Shown here: positions 44,769 to 52,096 of the stretch, one piece after another
Numbering within the stretch: position 1 is the stretch's first letter
How the letters are laid out: each line of letters opens with the position of its first letter
Assembly (NCBI RefSeq): GCF_000224085.1
Contig: NC_015945.1
Coordinates: 1,995,501-2,059,500, forward strand
Origin: Allomuricauda ruestringensis DSM 13258
GTDB lineage: Bacteria; Bacteroidota; Bacteroidia; Flavobacteriales; Flavobacteriaceae
Direction: 5' to 3'
DNA length: 64,000 bases
Notes under the pieces: model-generated
The model's database searches: none
What the model was told of the DNA's origin: nothing
The model's input: the letters and a program-made list of their open reading frames with translations, nothing else
Program-made: the position numbers and the translations under genes

Positions 44769-47021
44769 TTACTTTGTAATTGGGGCGGTTAGGCAATGTT
44801 CGGGAATGCCAAAACCATCCACCAAGACCTCTATGTGTGGTCTAAGCTCTGTGGATAAACGTTCCACCCGTTGCCGGATTGCTTTTGATTTTGTTCCGCC
44901 GATATACCCCTGTTCCAAAAACCATTTGGCATCCTTGTTAATTTGATCTAGTGCGTAAAGGCAACCTACCTTCTCCAGTAATGCACGGTATTTTAAATCT
45001 TCTATTTGTTGATAGTGGTCACAGAAGATGTTGTAAGCCAATTCCACACTATAGGCTTTTCCCAAGGCCAATAAATGGGTCTGTACCTTTAAGAAAGCTT
45101 GATACGATGGAATCCCTTTTTTGATATAGTTTCGAATCCGCATCGCCAAGGTATAGGTCAATCTTCGGGTACGATAATCAAAAGCGTGTCTGTGGAACTT
45201 CGGGTTGTACAGATGCTTCGCGTCAACTTTGTTGGAGTACAACGGGTTAATGGCGGTCAGTTTATCCGAAAGCTGGGTTTGCAAAAGTTTTAATACCGAT
45301 GCAAAACCAGCACTGTTGAACTCTGCCCTAAAATCGGAAAGAATACCCTTGGCCGCCAGTTGCAACAATACGGTGTTGTCACCTTCAAATGTGGTAAAAA
45401 TATCCACATCGCCCTTTAAATCGGCAATTCGGTTCTCCAATAAATACCCTTTCCCACCGCAAGCCTCTCTGCATTCTTGAATGGTCTCATTGGCAAACCA
45501 AGTGATTATGGATTTTAAGCCTGCCACTTGGGTCTCAATCTTTCTTTTGTCAGGTTGGGAATAATCACTGTAACGCTTCATCATCTCTTCCAAGGTAAAA
45601 TGATACACATAAGCGCCAGCAATGGCAGGGGTCAGCCTTAGTTGATGCGTGGGGTAGTCCATGATCAAATCTTCCTGGACCTTTACATTATCATTGAACT
45701 GCCTGCGGTTAAGGGCGTATTTTACAGCGATGGACAAGGCCATTTTGCTACCTCCAAGGGCGCCACGGGCCACACAAATGCGTCCGCCTACCAAAGTGCC
45801 CAGCATGGTAAAAAATCGCTTGTTCGGATTTTTTATGGATGAAGCATAGGTGCCATCTTCCTGTATTTCACCATACTTGTTCAGTAGATTCTCTCGCGGG
45901 ACCTTTACATTGTTGAACCAGATTTTTCCATTGTCCACCCCGTTCAAACCCAATTTATATCCATTGTCCTTAACGGAGACTCCTTCCAGTTCTTCATGGT
46001 TTTCATTTCTTAACGGAACCAAAATAGCATGTACGCCCTCATTTTTGCCGTTTACGATTAATTGGGCAAAAACCGTAGCTATTTTAGAATGTATGGCATT
46101 GCCAATGTATTCTTTGTTGTCGTTTTTACCTGGCGTGTGAATAATGATGGAGTCCGAGGATTTTTCATAAGTAGCGGTGGTTTTGATACCTCGGACATTG
46201 GAACCATGTCCGGTTTCCGTCATGGCAAAACACCCTAGCAACTTGGTTGTTCCTGCATCGGTCAAATATTCGTCGTGATGTTTTTTTGTACCCAATTTTT
46301 GGATGCTTCCACCGAAAAGCCCAAACTGAACACCAAATTTTACGGCCAAACTACCATCCACAAACATTAAATGTTCAAAAATAGCTGCGTAGGCAGGCAT
46401 GTCTCCAGTACCGCCATATTCAGGTGGGTAGGCCATGGCACCATACCCTGCTTCTCCCAAAAGCTGAACTTGTTGCAAAATCCTGTTCCTAAAATCTTCT
46501 TTGTTTCTTAAAACCTGCCACGAAAAGTCAGGCTTGTCCAAAAAACTCCTGAACCTATCAACCACACGAGCATGTTCTCCCTTTAAGATTTCATCCAGAA
46601 TGTTAGCGTCATATTCACTGGAAGTTTTTTCATGCACTACCTCCACATCAAACAGGTGATTGTAATGGTTTGGCTGTATGCCCAAATGGACTTCAATATG
46701 TTTTAAATGATCGTTCAGATTTTCACTATTAACCAATCGTTGACTAAGTGAAGAAAGGGGGTAGGTGTCGCTTTCGATCAATCTTACCTTGGAATTTGCA
46801 ATGGTCTGTTTCCAGTTCTTGATTTCATCATCAAAAGGAGGGGTATCCCTTTTTAGCCATCTCCTTAATTGATGTTTTTCATCCACATTCAAAGATGTAT
46901 CCAGTTCGATTACTTTTTGTACGACCGAAATTTCTGAAGCGGACAGCAAATCATCGGACCAAATCACATAGAAAAAAGGGATGTATTGTAGAATTCCAAT
47001 GGAATAATCTGTGACGATCAT
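44769..47021 (-). CDS. acyl-CoA dehydrogenase / acyl-CoA oxidase-like protein
   Basis: Flavoprotein of 750 residues, longer than ordinary acyl-CoA dehydrogenases (about 380-600) and similar in size to acyl-CoA oxidases. The first ~150 residues are an N-terminal extension. The core begins near GYGAMAYPPEYGGTGDM, then CFAMTETGHGSNVRG (FAD/substrate region). The catalytic base region is FTTFEGDNTVLLQLAAKG, where the Glu matches the oxidase position. A further helical C-terminal domain follows. Probably oxidises fatty acyl-CoA in the cytoplasm. No beta-oxidation partner is adjacent. Confidence 0.88.
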   Translation of the reverse strand: MIVTDYSIGILQYIPFFYVIWSDDLLSASEISVVQKVIELDTSLNVDEKHQLRRWLKRDTPPFDDEIKNWKQTIANSKVRLIESDTYPLSSLSQRLVNSENLNDHLKHIEVHLGIQPNHYNHLFDVEVVHEKTSSEYDANILDEILKGEHARVVDRFRSFLDKPDFSWQVLRNKEDFRNRILQQVQLLGEAGYGAMAYPPEYGGTGDMPAYAAIFEHLMFVDGSLAVKFGVQFGLFGGSIQKLGTKKHHDEYLTDAGTTKLLGCFAMTETGHGSNVRGIKTTATYEKSSDSIIIHTPGKNDNKEYIGNAIHSKIATVFAQLIVNGKNEGVHAILVPLRNENHEELEGVSVKDNGYKLGLNGVDNGKIWFNNVKVPRENLLNKYGEIQEDGTYASSIKNPNKRFFTMLGTLVGGRICVARGALGGSKMALSIAVKYALNRRQFNDNVKVQEDLIMDYPTHQLRLTPAIAGAYVYHFTLEEMMKRYSDYSQPDKRKIETQVAGLKSIITWFANETIQECREACGGKGYLLENRIADLKGDVDIFTTFEGDNTVLLQLAAKGILSDFRAEFNSAGFASVLKLLQTQLSDKLTAINPLYSNKVDAKHLYNPKFHRHAFDYRTRRLTYTLAMRIRNYIKKGIPSYQAFLKVQTHLLALGKAYSVELAYNIFCDHYQQIEDLKYRALLEKVGCLYALDQINKDAKWFLEQGYIGGTKSKAIRQRVERLSTELRPHIEVLVDGFGIPEHCLTAPITK

Positions 47022-47132
47022 ATAAAGGTGTGTTGATGCATTTATACTTTTCTAAGGTAAGGTTTAGATTTTTAAGTACCATCCCTACGGGTATTTTTGT
47101 GAATATGGTTTTAGGTGGATAGGGTTTTCAGT

Positions 47133-47140
47133 TATATTTG
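47133..47140 (+). promoter_or_regulatory. -7 element of ruvB
   Basis: TATATTTG exactly matches TAnnTTTG, with a T-rich stretch about 19 nt upstream instead of TTTG. The expected transcript start is only about 2 nt before the ATG at 47148, so the mRNA may be nearly leaderless. Confidence 0.45.
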
Positions 47141-47147
47141 TTGAACT

Positions 47148-48170
47148 ATGAACGAGAATTTAGATCCAACAGGCGAAAATCTTTCTCCGGAAGAATTCGA
47201 TATAGAAAGAGCCTTACGGCCCGTTAGTTTTGATGACTTTACCGGGCAGGCTCGCGTATTGGAAAATCTCAAGATTTTTGTGCAAGCAGCCAACCTAAGG
47301 GGCGAAGCCTTGGACCATACACTTTTTCATGGCCCTCCAGGGCTGGGCAAGACTACCTTGGCCCATATTTTGGCCAACGAACTTGGGGTAAACATAAAAG
47401 TTACCTCTGGCCCTGTGCTGGACAAACCGGGAGACTTGGCTGGACTGTTGACCAATTTGGAAGAACGCGACGTACTTTTTATTGATGAAATCCATAGGTT
47501 GAGTCCCATTGTGGAGGAGTATTTGTATTCCGCCATGGAAGATTATAAGATTGACATCATGATTGAATCGGGTCCCAACGCCCGTACCGTTCAGATTAAC
47601 CTTAGTCCGTTTACCTTGATAGGGGCTACTACTAGATCTGGATTGCTTACCGCGCCCATGCGGGCAAGATTCGGCATTCAGAGCCGGTTGGAATACTACC
47701 ATACAGAGCTGTTGTCCACCATTGTGGAACGTAGTGCGGAAATACTTAAGGTGCCCATCACCAACGATGCAGCCATAGAAATTGCCGGACGAAGCAGGGG
47801 AACTCCCAGAATATGCAATGCACTATTGCGCAGGGTTCGGGATTTTGCACAGATCAAGGGCAATGGAAACATTGATCTTGAAATCTCCCAATTTGGACTT
47901 AAGGCCCTAAATGTGGATGCCCATGGTCTGGATGAAATGGACAACAAAATTTTGACGACCATCATAGATAAGTTTAAAGGAGGTCCCGTTGGGATAACTA
48001 CTTTGGCAACGGCGGTGTCAGAAAGTGCGGAAACCTTGGAAGAAGTGTACGAACCTTTTTTAATACAACAAGGTTTTATAATGCGCACCCCAAGAGGACG
48101 CGAAGTAACTGAACTTGCCTATACCCATTTGGGGAAGGTAAAGGGCGGTACTCAGGGTGGTTTGTTTTAA
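47148..48170 (+). CDS. ruvB: Holliday junction branch migration ATPase RuvB
   Basis: AAA+ motor that drives branch migration with RuvA. 340 residues: Walker [19 protein letters not shown], Walker [13 protein letters not shown], sensor 1 [20 protein letters not shown] (with arginine finger), and the C-terminal winged helix ending [20 protein letters not shown]. Its partner ruvA is encoded about 6 kb away (54418). Not in an operon; the upstream gene runs the other way. Confidence 0.97.
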   Translation: MNENLDPTGENLSPEEFDIERALRPVSFDDFTGQARVLENLKIFVQAANLRGEALDHTLFHGPPGLGKTTLAHILANELGVNIKVTSGPVLDKPGDLAGLLTNLEERDVLFIDEIHRLSPIVEEYLYSAMEDYKIDIMIESGPNARTVQINLSPFTLIGATTRSGLLTAPMRARFGIQSRLEYYHTELLSTIVERSAEILKVPITNDAAIEIAGRSRGTPRICNALLRRVRDFAQIKGNGNIDLEISQFGLKALNVDAHGLDEMDNKILTTIIDKFKGGPVGITTLATAVSESAETLEEVYEPFLIQQGFIMRTPRGREVTELAYTHLGKVKGGTQGGLF

Positions 48171-48373
48171 CCCCTTTAACCTATATAAAAATTCTTAGTG
48201 AAAAGAACCCTATTGTTCCATAACTTTTTGTATTTTAATAGGCTTCTTTGATTATAAGGGCTTTATTTTTTTGGATACATGGCCCTGCCCTATATAACCA
48301 TGGATGATATACACTGAACCTCCCAAATATTTACCATTAAAGCTGTATGCTAGTGGTGAAATTATAGGGAACA

Positions 48374-49447
48374 ATGAAGAAACACTCTAAAAAAAACAAT
48401 GTCCCCAAAAAGGGAGATTTCCAATCCTTATCTCTGCAAATAAGAAGATTGTGCATGCAAATAGGTATTTGCATGGGGTTGATCATTGTTTTGGCATTTG
48501 CTGTTCTTATGGCAGGGTTTGGATTCGGGGCGAATGATCATCATGTGGAGTTCCCCGACGATGTGTATTACATGGACTATAATGTGAACAATCTCCCATT
48601 TTCTGAAAAAAATGAAGAAATCAAGTTGGGTTTCGATATTTTCAGAAATACCTCGCTTCACATAGGTCCCAAACAAAAGGATTCTTCAAAAGTATTTGCA
48701 CAAAACAATTTGGCTTGTGCCAGTTGTCATTTAAACGGTGGCACCAAGCCCTATGCAGCTCCTTTGATCGGAGTTATTAAACGCTTTCCTCAGTTTCGCG
48801 GGCGCGAAAACAAAATGGGAACCATTGAAGAACGCATCAATGGATGCATGGAACGAAGTATGAATGGCAGAACGATGCCGGAATCCAGCGTTGAAATGCA
48901 AGCCCTTATTACTTATATGGATTGGTTGGGCAGAGCAGCCCCATCAAACGGTAAAATAGAAGGGCAAGGCTTTTTAAAAGTTGAAATTCCCAATAGAGCC
49001 GTTGATCTAGACCATGGGCAAAGAGTTTTTGAAAATACCTGTGTGGAATGCCATGGCGCTGATGGTCAAGGACAGCTTTTGGCGGAAAACGATCAATACC
49101 TATATCCTCCTTTGTGGGGGGGCGATTCTTATAACGATGGCGCCGGAATGACCCGCGTAATCACTGCGGCCCAGTTTATAAAGGGCAATATGCCTTTTGG
49201 CACCACCTTTGACAATCCCATACTTACCGATGAGGAGGCCTATGATGTAGCAGGTTACATCAACCAAAAACTCCGACCAACAAAGCCCAATAGAGAGGTA
49301 GACTTCCCCGACCTGGTCAAAAAACCCGTATCCACTCCCTATGGTCCCTACCTGGACCCTTTTTCTGAAGAACAACATCAGTTAGGACCTTTCCAGCCTA
49401 TTATGGAATATTACCAAAAAGAATATCTATTAAGTAAATCCAAATAA
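48374..49447 (+). CDS. TsdA-like dihaem cytochrome c (thiosulfate dehydrogenase family)
   Basis: 357 residues. An N-terminal helix (about 27-50) anchors the protein. Two cytochrome domains follow, with CASCH at 115-119 and CVECH at 223-227. Between them EERINGCMERSMNGR contains Cys158, the position that ligates haem 1 iron in SoxA/TsdA proteins, and NMPFGTTFDNP offers a Met for haem 2. TsdA couples thiosulfate and tetrathionate; here the next two genes encode DsrE-like proteins, supporting a sulfur role. They are 12 and 3 nt apart, so one operon is likely. Direction and exact substrate are inference. Confidence 0.8.
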   Translation: MKKHSKKNNVPKKGDFQSLSLQIRRLCMQIGICMGLIIVLAFAVLMAGFGFGANDHHVEFPDDVYYMDYNVNNLPFSEKNEEIKLGFDIFRNTSLHIGPKQKDSSKVFAQNNLACASCHLNGGTKPYAAPLIGVIKRFPQFRGRENKMGTIEERINGCMERSMNGRTMPESSVEMQALITYMDWLGRAAPSNGKIEGQGFLKVEIPNRAVDLDHGQRVFENTCVECHGADGQGQLLAENDQYLYPPLWGGDSYNDGAGMTRVITAAQFIKGNMPFGTTFDNPILTDEEAYDVAGYINQKLRPTKPNREVDFPDLVKKPVSTPYGPYLDPFSEEQHQLGPFQPIMEYYQKEYLLSKSK

Positions 49448-49459
49448 ACACTAGTAACA

Positions 49460-50134
49460 ATGAAAACAACAACAAGAAGGAACTTTATGGGAGCGATGAT
49501 GCTGGGTGCCACTGCATCCACATTGTCGGCTTTTACCAATCCTGCTTTTGCGGGAATGACGGATTTTGCACATTCAGAAATGAATGATGCAGAGGCTTGG
49601 ATGAAAACAATAAAAGGAAAACATCGTATTGTTTATGATGGTTCCTATCCACACAGCGGTTTTCCCATTATATGGAACTGGGCCTATTACCTGTCAAACA
49701 ATGAAATGGGCTCTACCGACGATGAAATTACGGCGATGACCGTTCTAAGACACGATGCCATTCCATTTGCATTGCACGATGATCTTTGGAAAGCATACCC
49801 ACTGGGTGAAATGTTTCATGTTAAAAAAGCCGATGGTACAGTATATGATCGCAATCCATACTACGAACCGCAGGAGGGCGATTTTCCGTTGCCGGTTATT
49901 CAAGGAATCAAAGATTTGATGGATAGAGGGGCTATGTTCTGCGTGTGCAATCTGGCACTAAATGTATACAGTGGTGCAGTTGCACAACAAATGGGCAAGG
50001 ACCCGAACGAAGTTTACGAAGAGTGGAAGGCAGCTGTTTTGCCCGAAATTCAGATTGTTCCCTCCGGGGTTTGGGCACTGGGTAGGGCCCAAGAAGAAGG
50101 CTGTGGATACATTTTTGCAGGAAATACGATTTAA
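49460..50134 (+). CDS. Tat-exported DsrE-like protein
   Basis: 224 residues. MKTTTRRNFMGAMML is a twin-arginine leader with cleavage near AFAG (about residue 31). The rest is a single alpha/beta domain; the C-terminal half has GAMFCVCNLALNV (Cys161, Cys163) and VPSGVWALGRAQEEGCGYIFAG. This parallels the CgnT... and PGV..VPSGV..L...QEEG pattern of DsrE-like sulfur-relay proteins. Cys215 is a third candidate. Tat export suggests a folded or cofactor-bearing protein. The assignment to DsrE is by motif comparison only. Confidence 0.65.
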   Translation: MKTTTRRNFMGAMMLGATASTLSAFTNPAFAGMTDFAHSEMNDAEAWMKTIKGKHRIVYDGSYPHSGFPIIWNWAYYLSNNEMGSTDDEITAMTVLRHDAIPFALHDDLWKAYPLGEMFHVKKADGTVYDRNPYYEPQEGDFPLPVIQGIKDLMDRGAMFCVCNLALNVYSGAVAQQMGKDPNEVYEEWKAAVLPEIQIVPSGVWALGRAQEEGCGYIFAGNTI

Positions 50135-50137
50135 AAG

Positions 50138-50548
50138 ATGAAAAACATACTTTTATTTTTAGTGATAATGGTGTCAGGATTGACCTTGGCACAGAACGAA
50201 CCCATCAAAGTAGTATTTGATGTAACCAGCAGTAATCCCGAAGTACATAGAACAGCGGCCAAGCATTTGAGATTGATGGCTGAAGCTTATCCGGAATCGG
50301 AGTTTGAATTGGTGGTTTACAGCGGAGCCTTTAAAATGGTGGATAAAAAATCATCTGTGGCCGGTGAAACCTTGTCAACTGTAGTCAATAGGGATAATGT
50401 GTCCATAGTGATTTGTGAACAGACCATGAAAAAGCATAAAATGACCATGGACGACCTTATTCCCGGAGTAGGTTCCGTGCCCGACGGCATTTATGAGTTG
50501 GTCATAAAGCAAAAACAAGGCTGGGGCTATATTAAAGAAGCGCAGTAA
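50138..50548 (+). CDS. exported DsrE family protein
   Basis: 136 residues. A Sec signal peptide (MKNILLFLVIMVSGLTLAQ) precedes a compact alpha/beta domain with VVFDVTSSNPEVHRTAAKHLRLMAEAYPESEFELVVYSGAF. VICEQTMKKHKMTMDDLIPGVGSVPDGIYELVIKQKQGWGYIK holds Cys93, the conserved persulfide-carrying position of the DsrE family. The gene starts 3 nt after its neighbour. Together they look like a periplasmic sulfur-transfer pair working with the TsdA-like cytochrome. Confidence 0.78.
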   Translation: MKNILLFLVIMVSGLTLAQNEPIKVVFDVTSSNPEVHRTAAKHLRLMAEAYPESEFELVVYSGAFKMVDKKSSVAGETLSTVVNRDNVSIVICEQTMKKHKMTMDDLIPGVGSVPDGIYELVIKQKQGWGYIKEAQ

Positions 50549-50570
50549 TCAACTTGTTTTTAGTGGATAT

Positions 50571-50598
50571 AAACCGAGGGAAGACCACCTCGGTTTTT
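50571..50598 (+). terminator. terminator after the DsrE pair
   Basis: AAACCGAGG pairs with CCTCGGTTT across GAAGACCA and is followed by T. It ends the tsdA-dsrE operon 22 nt after its last stop. Confidence 0.8.
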
Positions 50599-50601
50599 CT
50601 T

Positions 50602-50625
50602 TGTCAGGCTGAGCGCAGTCGAAGC
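50602..50625. repeat. left 24-bp inverted repeat flanking the GIY-YIG gene
   Basis: Begins TGTCAGGC and contains the core TGAGCGCAGTCGAA, ending GC. It is the reverse complement of 50982-51005 at 23 of 24 positions. The same core occurs at 649-662. Confidence 0.85.
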
Positions 50626-50658
50626 CATGAGCAGATAAAGCCCTATATTTGGTTTCCC

Positions 50659-50979
50659 ATGTACACCTACTACGTTTATATACTAAAATGTTGTGATGGC
50701 TCATATTATACTGGAATCACAAACAATATTGCCATTCGACTTGCCCAACATCAGCATGGAATTGATAAGTATTGCTATACCTATAAAAGTAGACCGCTGA
50801 CATTAAAGTTTCAACAAGAGTTCAATGATGTTTTACAGGCTATTTATTTTGAGAAAAAAATCAAGGGGTGGACTAGGGCAAAAAAGGTAGCTTTGATAAA
50901 TGGGGATTACGATATGTTGAAGATTTTATCGGAATGCAGAAATGCAACGCACTTTAAATATCAATCGTTGAACAAATAA
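50659..50979 (+). CDS. GIY-YIG nuclease domain protein
   Basis: 106 residues from the ATG at 50659. The frame is open further upstream but there it just translates the repeat. It is a minimal UvrC/URI-type GIY-YIG domain: YYVYILKCCDGSYYTGITNNIAIRLAQHQHG provides the Y-x-Y-I and Y-T-G-I motifs and the conserved Arg, and FEKKIKGWTRAKKVALING holds the catalytic Glu/Lys region. It cleaves or nicks DNA in related proteins. It stands alone between near-perfect inverted repeats, 2 nt from the right repeat. Confidence 0.85.
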   Translation: MYTYYVYILKCCDGSYYTGITNNIAIRLAQHQHGIDKYCYTYKSRPLTLKFQQEFNDVLQAIYFEKKIKGWTRAKKVALINGDYDMLKILSECRNATHFKYQSLNK

Positions 50980-50981
50980 GC

Positions 50982-51005
50982 GCTTCGACTGCGCTCAGCA
51001 TGACA
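50982..51005. repeat. right 24-bp inverted repeat flanking the GIY-YIG gene
   Basis: Starts GCTTCGACTGCGCTCA and ends TGACA, the reverse complement of the repeat at 50602-50625 with one mismatch. It lies 2 nt after the GIY-YIG stop and ends 1 nt before the queG start codon. Confidence 0.85.
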
Positions 51006-51006
51006 G

Positions 51007-51930
51007 ATGGGTTCTAAGCAAAAGCATACTAATCTAATAAAAACCGAAGCCAAGCGCCTCGGTTTTTTGTCGTGCGGTGTTTCAAAAGCCGAATTTTTGG
51101 AAGAAGAAGCGCCCCGTTTGGAGAAATGGCTCAACCAGAACATGCATGGCGAAATGCAGTACATGGAAAACTATTTTGACAAACGGCTGGACCCAACAAA
51201 ATTGGTGGAGGGTTCCAAATCGGTCATTTCTTTATTGTTGAATTATTTTCCCTCCAAAGAACAAAACCCGGATTCCTACAAAATCTCCAAATATGCCTAT
51301 GGCATGGATTATCACTTTGTGATAAAGGACAAACTCAAAAGCCTGCTCCACTTTATTCAAGAAGAAATTGGAGACGTGCATGGGCGGGCCTTTGTGGATT
51401 CTGCACCTGTTCTGGACAAAGCTTGGGCAGCCAAAAGTGGTCTGGGTTGGATTGGCAAGCACAGTAACCTGCTTACCCAACAAGTCGGCTCTTTTTATTT
51501 TATAGCCGAACTGATTGTAGATTTGGATCTGGAATATGATACCCCCGTAACCGACCATTGCGGAACCTGCACTGCTTGTATAGATGCTTGCCCAACCGAT
51601 GCCATTGTGCAACCCTATATGGTGGATGGAAGCAAATGCATATCATACCTCACAATTGAATTAAAGAACGAAATCCCCTCCGAATTTGATGGTAAATTGG
51701 ATGATTGGATGTTTGGTTGCGATGTTTGCCAAGATGTGTGCCCATGGAACCGCTTTTCAAAACCGCATAGCGAACCGCTGTTTAATCCAACCCCAGAATT
51801 ATTGTCCTACACCAAAAAGGACTGGGAAGAGATTACAGAGGATGTCTTTAAAAAAATCTTCAAAAAATCAGCGGTAAAAAGAACAAAACTGTCCGGCCTT
51901 AAACGTAATGTTGACTTTATTAAAAAATAA
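51007..51930 (+). CDS. queG: epoxyqueuosine reductase QueG
   Basis: Last step of queuosine synthesis in tRNA, a cobalamin-dependent iron-sulfur enzyme. 307 residues. The N-terminal cobalamin-binding part ([28 protein letters not shown]) is followed by [11 protein letters not shown]. Two ferredoxin-type clusters, [16 protein letters not shown] and [13 protein letters not shown], follow near 190 and 240. The C-terminal HEAT-like extension of longer homologues is absent, as in many Bacteroidota. The start is 1 nt after the GIY-YIG-flanking repeat, so its promoter may lie inside or beyond that element. A terminator-like hairpin lies within codons 12-20. Confidence 0.94.
   Translation: MGSKQKHTNLIKTEAKRLGFLSCGVSKAEFLEEEAPRLEKWLNQNMHGEMQYMENYFDKRLDPTKLVEGSKSVISLLLNYFPSKEQNPDSYKISKYAYGMDYHFVIKDKLKSLLHFIQEEIGDVHGRAFVDSAPVLDKAWAAKSGLGWIGKHSNLLTQQVGSFYFIAELIVDLDLEYDTPVTDHCGTCTACIDACPTDAIVQPYMVDGSKCISYLTIELKNEIPSEFDGKLDDWMFGCDVCQDVCPWNRFSKPHSEPLFNPTPELLSYTKKDWEEITEDVFKKIFKKSAVKRTKLSGLKRNVDFIKK
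51040..51068 (+). promoter_or_regulatory. terminator-like hairpin in the 5' coding region of queG
   Basis: AAAACCGA pairs with TCGGTTTT, with extra inner G-C pairs, followed by a T run. It occurs inside the queG coding sequence and repeats the stem of the terminator at 50571-50596. It may pause or attenuate transcription or be chance. Confidence 0.35.
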
Positions 51931-52096
51931 GTGGACAGCCTTGTTTGATCTTTTGTTCAAATTTATAATGAAAACAAAATCAACGATTTGAAAAACCGTT
52001 CGTTTTCTATGTAAGGCACCAATAAAAAATTGATTGTTATAGATGGCCCCATAAAACCTTGGAATACCCTAACTTTACCAATTCATTTTCGACAAT

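Noticed and set aside
48171..48373. 203-bp gap between ruvB and the TsdA-like gene
   Set aside because: Scanned for a promoter, riboswitch or small gene; no convincing consensus or structure found.
50554..50658. N-terminal extension of the GIY-YIG protein
   Set aside because: The extra residues are just the terminator tail and inverted repeat translated; the domain starts at the ATG at 50659.
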